Positions 53,281 through 62,205 of a DNA stretch of 64,000 nt are shown here, piece by piece. The position numbers and the translations under genes are program-made. Within the stretch, counting starts at the first letter, position 1. Each line of letters begins with the position of its first letter. This stretch comes from Dyadobacter sp. 50-39 (GTDB lineage Bacteria; Bacteroidota; Bacteroidia; Cytophagales; Spirosomataceae). The stretch lies in NCBI GenBank assembly GCA_001898145.1, contig MKSR01000040.1:930001-994000 (forward strand). Direction: 5' to 3'. The notes under the pieces are model-generated. The model made no database searches and was not told where the DNA came from. It worked only from the letters and a program-made list of their open reading frames with translations.

Positions 53281-54736
53281 CTAGTTGGGGCATCCGACCA
53301 GCGTTCTCACCCACTTGTTTGATCCGAAGGTGTTATCAGGATCATTGACCAGTCCGATATCGCTGGCCGGGTTGGTCAAATCCCCGGCACCCCAGTTGAA
53401 CCGGCTTCCGATACGTAGTGTGGTCCCTTTTCTCACGAGCTTGTAGCGGCCCGCGTCTGCACCGGTCATGGCGCTCATATCCCACAGCTGATGGTCTCCC
53501 GTGGCACTGCCCTGCAAATCCACCGCATCGCCATCGGAACTGCCCTGGCCGGCCACTCCCAGCACGCTGCCGATGCCCGTACCATTCGTGCTGCCTTTGG
53601 AAATGATCTTGAAGTAGGTCGAAGAAGCGGTTACCTGCCAGATCTGGGACGCACTTCCGTCCGCGTCCTTCACTTTCGGCACGCCATTGTGATTGGACAG
53701 GAGCTTGTTGTTGCTTGCTAAGGCAAAAGTATAGCAGGTGGAGGTGCTGGTGGCCTGAACCGTCAGCGTCACAGTGGCCGTTTTGGAAGTACACCCGCTT
53801 TTGGCGACCGCGACCGTGTAGTTGTAGCTGCCCGCAGTGCCTGGCGCGGCGAATGTCGTGGACGAAGCAGTTCCATTGCTGCCCTGACCCGTCCAGCTGT
53901 AAGTAAGGCCGCTACAATCCCCACCCGTGCAGCCGGAAGTGAGCGTTACCTGCTGTCCCGTGTTGGGAGAGGTGGCGCTGGTGCCGAGGGAGATGTTGAA
54001 GTTACAGCCAGGGCAACCTACGGAAGTCATTATCCATTTGTTAGATCCGTATGTATTGTCCGGATCGTTGGCCAGGCCTATATCGCTGGCAGGGTTGGTC
54101 AAATCACCGGCACCCCAGTTGAACCGGCTTCCGGCCCGCAATGTCGTTCCCTTCCTGACGAGCTTGTAACGGCCCGCGTCCGACCCGGTCATGGCGTTCA
54201 CGTCCCACAACTGATGGTCTCCGGTGGTGCTTCCCTGCAAATCCACGGCATTGCCGTCCGAACTGCCCTGCCCGGCTACGCCCAGCACGCTGCCGATGCC
54301 CGTACCATTCGTGCTGCCTTTGGAAACGATTTTGAAAAAGCCCGACCCCTGGTTGCTCACATCCCAGATCTGCGATGCGCTTCCGTCCGCATCCTTCACT
54401 TTGGGCACGCCATTGTGATTGGACAGGAGCTTGTTATTACTCGCCACCGCAAAAGTGTAACAAGTGGAAGTACCGGTGGCCTGTACATTCAGCGTGACGG
54501 TGGCCGTTTTGGAGGTACATCCGTTCCGGGCGACCGTAACCACGTAGTTATAGCTGCCCGCACTGCCGGGTGCGGCAAATGTCGTGGCGGCGGCGGTGCC
54601 GTTGCTGCCCTGGCCCGCCCAACTGTAACTAAGACCGTTGCAATCACCTCCGGCACAGCTGGAAGTGAGCGTTACCTGTTGCCCTGTATTGGGAGTGGTG
54701 GAGCTTGCCACAAGGGAAATGTTGAAGTTGCAACCT
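53281..54736 (-). repeat. Two tandem 0.73-kb coding repeats (Ig/PKD-like + ricin-like)
   Basis: The copy at about 54008-54736 and the copy at 53281-54007 align along their full length with only scattered differences, at both DNA and protein level. Examples are the shared LLSNHNGVPKVKDADGSASQ and RFNWGAGDLTNPASDIGL. The similarity is high enough to indicate a recent duplication and possible recombination. Confidence 0.85.
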
Positions 54737-57669
54737 GTAACGGAGATCAAGCCGGGGCTGGATGGCGCACTTACGGCCGGATCGTCGGCAATGCCGCTAC
54801 TCCACCCGCCCTGGTTCGCATAATTGTAATGGAAGCTCTTGACCAGGTTACCGGCGTTGCTGTTTTCCCGTATGTCGGAGAGGCGGCCGAAACTGTCGTA
54901 GTTATACCAGGTGACCTTGCCGCTGGGATCGGTGACAGACTCAATGCCCAGGAGCGGCTTGTACGAGTAAGTCGTGACAAGCGCCGAAGCGGCGAGCCCA
55001 TAGATTGCCGAAGAAAGGGTACTGCTCGAATAGGAAGCCGCTTTGCCATCCTGGGAACTGATAGTCGCGTAGGCGGCCCCTTTCACCTGCGCCATGGGGT
55101 ACACGCCCGATGCGTCCCACAGGTAGGATGTGGTGATACCGTCACGGCCGAGCGCCTGCCTTACATTCCCGGTGGGACTGTAACTGTCGTAGCTGATCTC
55201 CGCCGTTGTATTGTAGCGGCTGTCTTTGGTGGTCCCGTTAAAATAGGTGAACGATGATTCGGCCAGGGGCGTGGTGACATCGAACCGGAATTTCTTATCA
55301 GGTACATAATAGGTAATGGACCCGTTTGCATTGGATTTATAGGTATTGAGCGAACTGGCGGTGACCGAAGTGTTTTTAAGCTGCACCTGTTCGATCGGGA
55401 AATTCAGCATCTTTTTGGCTACCATTGAAGCATAGACTCCCGTATTAATATCGGCCGGGTATTTTATTTTGGTCTTGATGGTTTCCAGCATACTATTCGT
55501 AAAACTAACCTCCGACCGCAGCTTCTGGGAATTGTACTGATACTGCGTGGTCTTCACCAATGTATTGCCCGACTCATAGGACTTCTCGACTTCCTGTTCG
55601 AGGTACACGGGGTAGGTATATACTTCGTAACTGTTGAGCACGGAGAAAATCAGCGGATTATTAATGTAGGCCAGCCCTATTTCGAAGCCGAGCTGCGCCA
55701 GCCCCTGATCGGCCGTGGTGGCGATATTCAGGACAGGCACATTCTGGCTGAACCGGTTCGGGTCTGTGGCGTAGGTGTAGTTTACTTCTTTCTTCAGAAC
55801 ATTGGCAGCATCATAAACCTTCATGCTCTCGACCTGGCCGCGTTCAAGCGAAGTGGAAGATCCTTTTCCCAGGTTTCCGACGAATCCGATGGTTTCAAAA
55901 TACCCGGTAATGTTGCTATTGGAGAATCCGACGGAATAGGTGGCGGAATTCCACGTATCGTCCCGGTCGGGATAATACATCGGTGACCGCATGGTGTATT
56001 CGGTATAGCTCTTGTCGGACAGGAACTCGATCACCTTGCCGTACACAACGGCCGGCTCGCCTTCAATGGAAAGTCCGTTTACCACACTCCTTCCAAAATA
56101 CGGGATTCCGGGAATCTTATAGAGGATGCCGCTGCTCAGAAACTCGATCGGGCTCATGCTCCCGGGTACATAGTCGGGGTTATTGGGATTGAAAGAACTG
56201 ACATAACGGTACTTTTTGACCACATCACCCAAAGTAACTTTGGACACTCTCAACCCGCCGGCCGTTCTGGGTTCGTTCACCGCTTCAAACTGGCGACCGG
56301 TCGGGCGCTGGACGCCTTTATAGGAATAGGTATTCAACTCGTATTCGTAACTCTCCACACCGCCTGTGGGATAAGTAATCGAGGTCAGCACTCCGCGCTT
56401 CGTGTGATCGAGCGAGGGCATGCGCTGCGCGTAGGTAATGGTGGCATTCAAAAAGTTGTCCCAGTAGGACGATACATTGCCGGTTCGGTACGTGGTAACC
56501 TCGAAGCTCCCGTTATAGAAGCCCCAGTAGTCGGAGCCCAGGTAAGTACCTATGGAAGGAAGACCGCTGCGGCTGTAATATCCGAACGTATACGACCGCC
56601 CGTCTACGACCACCGCATCCAGGAAATAATACCGCGTAGCGTTATTCTCGGAATAAGTGAAAGTCGAAGTGCTCACGACATTGCTGTTCGGATCCTTCAA
56701 CTCGATCTTGCTGATCATCCTTGAATTGCTCGGAGAATCCACGATAGACTGCGAAACCACGGACGAGGTAAACAAAACCGTTCCGCCATTGAAAGCGATA
56801 TTGTCGAGTACCACCGGGGAATTCGTGACAATTGCATTATTGGATTCCGACGACGGGATGAAGCGAACAAATGTGCTGGAATTGGCCTGGTAGTTGAACG
56901 TGACGGTCCGGCCGTTTACGGATTTGATTTCGGTGATGTACCATGCGTCGGCCTGGTAGGGCGTAGAGCCGGTTCCTCCCGAAAGCTCCATGGATCCCAC
57001 GGAGCCGCCAAACGTAAACTCCGTGCCGTCATTGGCCGTCAACTTGAATGATATCGTATTTCCCTGGCCGGGCCAGACCACGGGACTGGCCACATTTATT
57101 TTTTCTACCGACACGATATCCTGTGACTGGATTTTAAACTGGCCGTCATAACCCATGATGAAGTACCCCGAATAGCCCAGGAAGCTGAATGTGAATACAT
57201 CGGGGGAGTACTCGGTATTGGGAATGAAGTATTTATCCCCGTTTGCGCTCGTACCCACATAGGTATTTACATTATTCTTGACATAGCTGGGGGTTACTGT
57301 ATTGGGTGCCAGGCTAAAAAAGCCGTTCAAAGGCGCATTGGGCTTCAATACCTCGTCGCACACGCCGTTTTTCGACCGGGTTATCGCACCTCCGGCGGAA
57401 ACCCTCCACCCAACACCTACGCTGCTGTAAGGGTTAATGGGTTTCAATCCTGCCCCGCCTACATAATTCAATGTGACCGGAATGGTGATCTCGTTCGTTT
57501 GAACCTGGGTAAGCGGAATAGAGATGTTGGCCTGCCCGGTGTAGTAAGAAACCGGTTTGAAAACCTCCTGTTTTATACTTGATATCTCAGGTGTATTGAA
57601 CGTTTGAGCACAACAATAATCAATGGTTATGATCAGACATAAAACCATGATCGACATTAACCTAGCCAT
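53281..57669 (-). CDS. Large secreted RHS-partner protein with duplicated Ig/PKD-like plus ricin-like units
   Basis: The 1462-residue protein has a signal peptide (LMSIMVLCLIITIDYCCAQ). The N-terminal half (PVSYYTGQANISIPLTQVQT, GVGWRVSAGGAITR, YTFGYYSRSGLPSIG) is the SpvB/TcaC-like part that precedes RHS proteins in Bacteroidota. A short YD-type segment follows (YLWDASGVYPMAQVKG, WYNYDSFGRLSDIREN). From about residue 978 there are two 242-residue units. Each has an Ig/PKD-like domain (TGQQVTLTS...GSYNY) and a ricin-type beta-trefoil with QIW/QLW/NKW motifs. The lectin units probably bind glycans on the target cell or matrix. It lies 58 bases upstream of the RHS gene, presumably in one operon. 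Confidence 0.82.
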   Translation of the reverse strand: MARLMSIMVLCLIITIDYCCAQTFNTPEISSIKQEVFKPVSYYTGQANISIPLTQVQTNEITIPVTLNYVGGAGLKPINPYSSVGVGWRVSAGGAITRSKNGVCDEVLKPNAPLNGFFSLAPNTVTPSYVKNNVNTYVGTSANGDKYFIPNTEYSPDVFTFSFLGYSGYFIMGYDGQFKIQSQDIVSVEKINVASPVVWPGQGNTISFKLTANDGTEFTFGGSVGSMELSGGTGSTPYQADAWYITEIKSVNGRTVTFNYQANSSTFVRFIPSSESNNAIVTNSPVVLDNIAFNGGTVLFTSSVVSQSIVDSPSNSRMISKIELKDPNSNVVSTSTFTYSENNATRYYFLDAVVVDGRSYTFGYYSRSGLPSIGTYLGSDYWGFYNGSFEVTTYRTGNVSSYWDNFLNATITYAQRMPSLDHTKRGVLTSITYPTGGVESYEYELNTYSYKGVQRPTGRQFEAVNEPRTAGGLRVSKVTLGDVVKKYRYVSSFNPNNPDYVPGSMSPIEFLSSGILYKIPGIPYFGRSVVNGLSIEGEPAVVYGKVIEFLSDKSYTEYTMRSPMYYPDRDDTWNSATYSVGFSNSNITGYFETIGFVGNLGKGSSTSLERGQVESMKVYDAANVLKKEVNYTYATDPNRFSQNVPVLNIATTADQGLAQLGFEIGLAYINNPLIFSVLNSYEVYTYPVYLEQEVEKSYESGNTLVKTTQYQYNSQKLRSEVSFTNSMLETIKTKIKYPADINTGVYASMVAKKMLNFPIEQVQLKNTSVTASSLNTYKSNANGSITYYVPDKKFRFDVTTPLAESSFTYFNGTTKDSRYNTTAEISYDSYSPTGNVRQALGRDGITTSYLWDASGVYPMAQVKGAAYATISSQDGKAASYSSSTLSSAIYGLAASALVTTYSYKPLLGIESVTDPSGKVTWYNYDSFGRLSDIRENSNAGNLVKSFHYNYANQGGWSSGIADDPAVSAPSSPGLISVTGCNFNISLVASSTTPNTGQQVTLTSSCAGGDCNGLSYSWAGQGSNGTAAATTFAAPGSAGSYNYVVTVARNGCTSKTATVTLNVQATGTSTCYTFAVASNNKLLSNHNGVPKVKDADGSASQIWDVSNQGSGFFKIVSKGSTNGTGIGSVLGVAGQGSSDGNAVDLQGSTTGDHQLWDVNAMTGSDAGRYKLVRKGTTLRAGSRFNWGAGDLTNPASDIGLANDPDNTYGSNKWIMTSVGCPGCNFNISLGTSATSPNTGQQVTLTSGCTGGDCSGLTYSWTGQGSNGTASSTTFAAPGTAGSYNYTVAVAKSGCTSKTATVTLTVQATSTSTCYTFALASNNKLLSNHNGVPKVKDADGSASQIWQVTASSTYFKIISKGSTNGTGIGSVLGVAGQGSSDGDAVDLQGSATGDHQLWDMSAMTGADAGRYKLVRKGTTLRIGSRFNWGAGDLTNPASDIGLVNDPDNTFGSNKWVRTLVGCPN

Positions 57670-57778
57670 AATCAGATAATCAGTTAATATTAAAGGTTAC
57701 GTCGCCCGCTGCGCCGGATGGCTGCGGGTGGGACATTTTATCGGATGGAAAATCCTGAATTGATTGGCCTCCGGAGGA

Positions 57779-60229
57779 TCATTGTTTTACAATATGAACC
57801 ACCTTGCAGCAGGCCCCGTTTTCTTCCACACTGAGCACATAGCTGCCTGGCTGTAAATGCTTTGCATCGACAACCGCCTTGTACATCCGGCCTGCCTTTT
57901 TCAAGGCCTGCTCATGCATGACCCTTCCCTGCATATCTATCAGTTTCAACATCCCGGCCTGGTTGTCTGAGGTTAATTCAATGGTTGCCTTTTCCGCCAC
58001 CGGATTAGGATACACGACCAGTTTTCCATCCCCGGACGTCACCCTGTCGCCGGCTTGCACGTTTTCAGGCAGAAAACCAAAGTCGAGGTCATGCATATGG
58101 ACGCCCGCCGCCCCGGTTTGGAACGCGATCACCGCGTCGTTTCCTACTTTGGTCGCGTCGTTGTCTATTTCTTTGTCTGTGGAGCGTCCGGCGATCGTCG
58201 GCCGGAGTTTTCCGTCATCCAGGCCGATACGGATCTCGTAGGCTGTTGCCGGTTTGAGTCCCCCGGTCAGGTTTTCTTCACTGAAAAGGTATGTCCCGTT
58301 CGCATCCGTGCGGGTGGTGGCGACTTTTGCCCCTTTCTCATACAAATCCACCGGTACACCGGCAAGTGCGGGCTCTTCGGGGTCCTGGATGCCATCGCCG
58401 TTGGTATCGGACCATACCCGGTTGCCGGCCGCTATCGGAGGCTGGCCGGTGATCAGCGCCAGGCCGCCTACCCCGTTGGCTTTGCCGAATGTACCCTGCT
58501 GGGCATTCCTGTAAAGCAACCAGCCGCGGCTCGTACGGCCATCCGCATTGAAAAACGACTTGATACCGCCCGAATTGAACTCCTGGGTCGGCTCATGGGC
58601 CGTCATCAGCACCTCGCCGGTTGCCGGCAGGGCCAGCACCCCTCCCGCCCCGGTCTCCTCGTGCACAACCCGCGCATGGCGGAGCTCGTCGCGGAACATA
58701 AAATCGTCCTGAAAGAAAAATTCACCGCCTTGCGGCCCCTGCGTATTGCCCTTTCCCTCACTTGCGAACTCCCCGGCAACCGCATTGCCTTCCAGGCTGA
58801 ACTTCACGTCTTTGCTTCCCGGCCGTCGGGGAAATACGCGCAGGATATCACCCGCTGCGACAGCGGCATAGCTGGCCTGGCCGCCGGGATCCGGCTGCCC
58901 CGTGCCGGACTGATGCCCGAAGCGGTCCATAAAGCCCAATATCATTACCCCATGCTGATCAAACGCAATGGAAGCTAAAACCGGCTGCGGCCGCGAGGCG
59001 GTAGAGGGCAGCGCACTCTGCAGGGCCTTGCTGAAATCGTCCGTCCAGGGGTTCCAGGTTTTCTGATCGGTACCTTCTACGGCAGTGCCGCGGGGATAGT
59101 CCAGCGAAGTGGTGAAAACTTCCCGGAATTGCTTCGTGGAAGGATTCAGCGCATATACCACCGCTTTCAGATCGGCTACCGATTGCGACTGGAAGGCATC
59201 ATATACCGCTCCTATATATACGTAGCCGCGGTACGCTTTCACCGCAAAGGGTCGGACAGCGCCCGCCTTGCTTGCCGACAAAGGGATTTTGTATCGGGTA
59301 ACATCCGCGGCAGTCGGCCTTGCGGCGGTGTCGGCGGGAAGTTTGATACCATACAATGTCTGGTCCGACAAATTCATCACATACAGAAACTGGCCATCGG
59401 CGGAAACGTCGATCCCCCCAAGGCTCAGCCTGCCCACATCGGCCATGAACCGGCCGTCGACATTACTGCTGTCAACTGCACGCTTTAACCCTTCATGGTG
59501 ATCGTCGCCGGTTGGGATACCCAGCTTTTTCAGGTCCAGCCAGTTGGTGGTACGGCGCGTGCGCCAGTCGGTGCGGTAAATCCCGCCTGTTCCCAGCGGC
59601 CCATAACCGACGTGCCGCTTGGCCAATGCAGCCGAATACAAATGGCCCGTGACCCTGTTGAATGCCACGCCCCACAATGCCCCTACCTCCCGGGAAGTAG
59701 CCAGGCTGATCACGGAAGTGTCTTCCAATGCCAGGGCGGTCAAAGCGGAGAGGCTGTCATTTCCGCTTCCGTTGATGTAGACGGGAGATGCCAGGTAGGA
59801 TTTGGGCGAAATATAATGTTCCGACTGGTACACGGCCCAGTTCACTTCCGTGGCGGGGCTCTTCACAAACCGGACGGCGGGCGTTAAGGCACTGCTTTGC
59901 AATGTATTTGATTCATCCTCAAAGACCATTCTCACCGGTTTTCCCTCGGGGACATTGAGCGAATAGCCGCCTGACGCATCGCTCCATGTGCGTGCGACGA
60001 CCTCGTACTTGCCCGCATCGGACAGTCCGAATGCCGTAATCCGCACAGCATGCCCTCGGTTCAGCCCCGCCTGGGCAGCATTGGACCGGGTAGCATCCAA
60101 AATCCTTCCGCTGATCTGCGCTGTCGAATAATATGGAGATAATATCGAAATAAAGAAAAGACAAAGCCGAAGATGCTTTTGCACCACCAGCAAGGTAAGA
60201 GCTGGCATAACTTTCCTGTTTTGTTCCAT
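57779..60229 (-). CDS. T9SS-secreted protein with SdrD-B-like domain and C-terminal sorting signal
   Basis: About 816 residues follow ATG 60229, the best start before the signal-like FFISILSPYYSTAQ; an upstream start at 60280 is less likely. A carboxypeptidase-regulatory-like beta domain (ISGRILDATRSNAAQAGLNR) comes first. A roughly 400-residue region may be a beta-propeller (GALWGVAFNRVTGHLYSAAL, GGIDVSADGQFLYVMNLSDQ, RPFAVKAYRGYVYIGAVYDA). Next is an SdrD-B module (GNRVWSDTNGDGIQDPEEPA, LAGVPVDLYEKG) and finally a type A T9SS sorting domain (LVVYPNPVAEKATIEL, LKLIDMQGRVM, LQPGSYVLSV). It is exported through the outer membrane and probably attached to the surface. It lies 109 bases upstream of the RHS-partner gene. 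Confidence 0.85.
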   Translation of the reverse strand: MEQNRKVMPALTLLVVQKHLRLCLFFISILSPYYSTAQISGRILDATRSNAAQAGLNRGHAVRITAFGLSDAGKYEVVARTWSDASGGYSLNVPEGKPVRMVFEDESNTLQSSALTPAVRFVKSPATEVNWAVYQSEHYISPKSYLASPVYINGSGNDSLSALTALALEDTSVISLATSREVGALWGVAFNRVTGHLYSAALAKRHVGYGPLGTGGIYRTDWRTRRTTNWLDLKKLGIPTGDDHHEGLKRAVDSSNVDGRFMADVGRLSLGGIDVSADGQFLYVMNLSDQTLYGIKLPADTAARPTAADVTRYKIPLSASKAGAVRPFAVKAYRGYVYIGAVYDAFQSQSVADLKAVVYALNPSTKQFREVFTTSLDYPRGTAVEGTDQKTWNPWTDDFSKALQSALPSTASRPQPVLASIAFDQHGVMILGFMDRFGHQSGTGQPDPGGQASYAAVAAGDILRVFPRRPGSKDVKFSLEGNAVAGEFASEGKGNTQGPQGGEFFFQDDFMFRDELRHARVVHEETGAGGVLALPATGEVLMTAHEPTQEFNSGGIKSFFNADGRTSRGWLLYRNAQQGTFGKANGVGGLALITGQPPIAAGNRVWSDTNGDGIQDPEEPALAGVPVDLYEKGAKVATTRTDANGTYLFSEENLTGGLKPATAYEIRIGLDDGKLRPTIAGRSTDKEIDNDATKVGNDAVIAFQTGAAGVHMHDLDFGFLPENVQAGDRVTSGDGKLVVYPNPVAEKATIELTSDNQAGMLKLIDMQGRVMHEQALKKAGRMYKAVVDAKHLQPGSYVLSVEENGACCKVVHIVKQ

Positions 60230-60654
60230 GAAACAAATTTTAATGGGACGGACAAAAATCCACGCGCAGCTACCATGCAACCGGCACCGCGTTAGTACAG
60301 TAAATAAGGCTGTTCGGCAAATCGGTTATTTGCAAAAAAGCTGATTATCAATTCGGAAGACAGGGTCGTAACGATGTCCGGGCCCGGGAGAATTCACGGA
60401 CAAGATCGGTTAGCGTGTGAAGCAGGAGCAAAAACGGCGTTTGATAGGAAGGAAAGGTTTTGCATAAAATATGGGGCGGTAAAGTGTAAATAAACTGCTC
60501 CGTTAAACTACGCTTTAAATCCAAATACTTCAATACAAAAAAAATATTTATAGCAACTATTTCGACGAACAATATCTTTTTTTCGACAAATATGTTCAAA
60601 ACAAAATGAGGGCCACCGGTCAGGCAGCCCTCACTCTTGTTATACAGTACTCCC
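60230..60654. other. AT-rich intergenic region with promoter for the RHS/T9SS genes
   Basis: About 425 bases lie between two minus-strand genes. The AT-rich part (60480-60600) probably carries the promoter for the T9SS protein. A terminator for the SusD operon is at its right end. No gene is supported. Confidence 0.45.
60607..60633 (-). terminator. Rho-independent terminator of the SusC-SusD operon
   Basis: On the minus strand TGAGGGC and GCCCTCA form a 7-bp stem around a 13-base loop. It is followed by TTTTGTTTTG, 21 bases after the SusD stop. Confidence 0.7.
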
Positions 60655-62187
60655 CTACTTCAACAACCACATCACCCCCAACGTATTATCGTTTCCGCCA
60701 AACTGGCTGGCTACGGCGGCAGACATATTTTCGCCGTTGTAGCTGATCTCGTTGGTGGGGTAGAGCCAGCGAAGCGGGAATGCCGTGTTCGGGTTGTTCA
60801 GGTTCGTGCTGGTGTTCAGGATAAACTTTGGGTACCCAGTGCGGCGGTTGTCGAACCAGGCCGTAAAATTGACGCAGTGAAGGAAGTCGGCGATGTACTT
60901 CTGGCCGATGATCTGCTCGATTTTCGACTCCGCCGTGCCTGTGAGGGCCACGCCGGCCAGGTATTCGGTAATGTACGCATCGGTGATCTTCATATTGTGA
61001 TGGTATTTCGCATTGTCGGGCGTGTAGTTCGCGACGAACTTCATGGATTGGGTAATGCCGGCATTGTAGTAAGTCGCTGCCGGTTCCGGGATCCAGCCGC
61101 GCACTGCGGCCTCTGCCAGCGTAAACTGCAAGTCCCAGTAGTTGAACAAGCCAACCGGTTCCGCATTGAACAGATCGGCGTAGCGGTCGTTCAGGTCTGT
61201 GAAGTCCTTTGTCGCACGCATGGTTTGCAGGCTGGGAAATGGCGCGGACGGCTCGGCTCCGGGATAGGCATTCCAATCCGAAACGGCCGTGCCTGCTGCA
61301 ATCTTTACCGCCGACGGTTTACCAAAATAAAACAACCGACGGTCTTTCATAGCCTTCATGGGATCGAGCAGCGTGCTGGTGAGCATCGGATAAATCACCG
61401 AGGGGTTGGAGCTATTGATATTCACCCAGGGATATTTCTGGCCGTCCTTATCAAGGTAAGCGAGTGCGAAATTGTCGCTGTAACTGCGCATCAGGGGACG
61501 GGCGGCTACGGTTTTGAATTTCTCGATGACTTTCAGGTCGGTGTCGGCCGTCTTCGCTGAAAGCGTAATCAGCACATACAGCTGGAAGCTGTTCGAGAGC
61601 CGCTGCCATTTGTCAACACTGCCGTTGTAGATCGGGTCACCGCCGAAATCCGCACCTTTGGCGAAAAGGTCGTTAGCCTGGTCGAGTTCGGCAAGAATGC
61701 CTGCAAAAACCTGCTTTTGGGTGTCGTACTTCGGCTTGATAATGCCTTCCGACTCGCCTTTGATCGCCTCGCTGTACGGGATGTCGCCCATTTGCAGGGT
61801 AGTAAGGAAAAACTGCCAGGCGCTGATAAAATGTCCGAGGGCGGTGTACGCGTTTTTCAGCTCAGGCGTCTCGGCCTGGTTGATCATCGGCGTGATGTTT
61901 TTCAAAAGTTCGAGCCGGCTGAAACTTCCGCGCTGAATGCGGTTGTACTGAAATGACTCCTGCCCTTCCTGCCAGGTAATGTACTTGCCGAGAATGAACG
62001 GCTGCATAAAGCTCTTCTGGGTAGCAATAGGCCCTCGGGTAATGCCCAGAATGAGGTTGCTCGCCTGCATGGCCGAAGTCACCTTCGTCGTCGCATTCGG
62101 GTTGGTGTTAATCTCATCGAAATCAGTGCAGCCGATGCCGGTCAGCATCAATGCAGGAAGCATTATTTTGATAATCGTACTTTTCAT
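60655..62187 (-). CDS. SusD/RagB-type lipoprotein (SusD-like_2 subtype)
   Basis: The 510-residue protein has a lipobox LTGIGC (Cys20), then TDFDEINTNPNATTKV, typical of the SusD_2 subgroup. Other features are LGHFISAWQFFLTTLQMGDI, PYSEAIKG, the domain WQRLSNSFQLYVLITLS and AEAAVRGWI. The C-terminus (GGNDNTLGVMWLLK) is the usual one for this subgroup. It binds oligosaccharides or peptides at the surface with the SusC encoded 18 bases upstream. No sigma/FecR pair is visible for this unit within the window. Confidence 0.92.
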   Translation of the reverse strand: MKSTIIKIMLPALMLTGIGCTDFDEINTNPNATTKVTSAMQASNLILGITRGPIATQKSFMQPFILGKYITWQEGQESFQYNRIQRGSFSRLELLKNITPMINQAETPELKNAYTALGHFISAWQFFLTTLQMGDIPYSEAIKGESEGIIKPKYDTQKQVFAGILAELDQANDLFAKGADFGGDPIYNGSVDKWQRLSNSFQLYVLITLSAKTADTDLKVIEKFKTVAARPLMRSYSDNFALAYLDKDGQKYPWVNINSSNPSVIYPMLTSTLLDPMKAMKDRRLFYFGKPSAVKIAAGTAVSDWNAYPGAEPSAPFPSLQTMRATKDFTDLNDRYADLFNAEPVGLFNYWDLQFTLAEAAVRGWIPEPAATYYNAGITQSMKFVANYTPDNAKYHHNMKITDAYITEYLAGVALTGTAESKIEQIIGQKYIADFLHCVNFTAWFDNRRTGYPKFILNTSTNLNNPNTAFPLRWLYPTNEISYNGENMSAAVASQFGGNDNTLGVMWLLK

Positions 62188-62205
62188 GATGTCTTTCTTG
62201 GTTGA

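Noticed and set aside
53281-54736. The direct repeats as insertion-sequence ends
   Set aside because: The repeats are coding, adjacent and contain no transposase or terminal inverted repeats.
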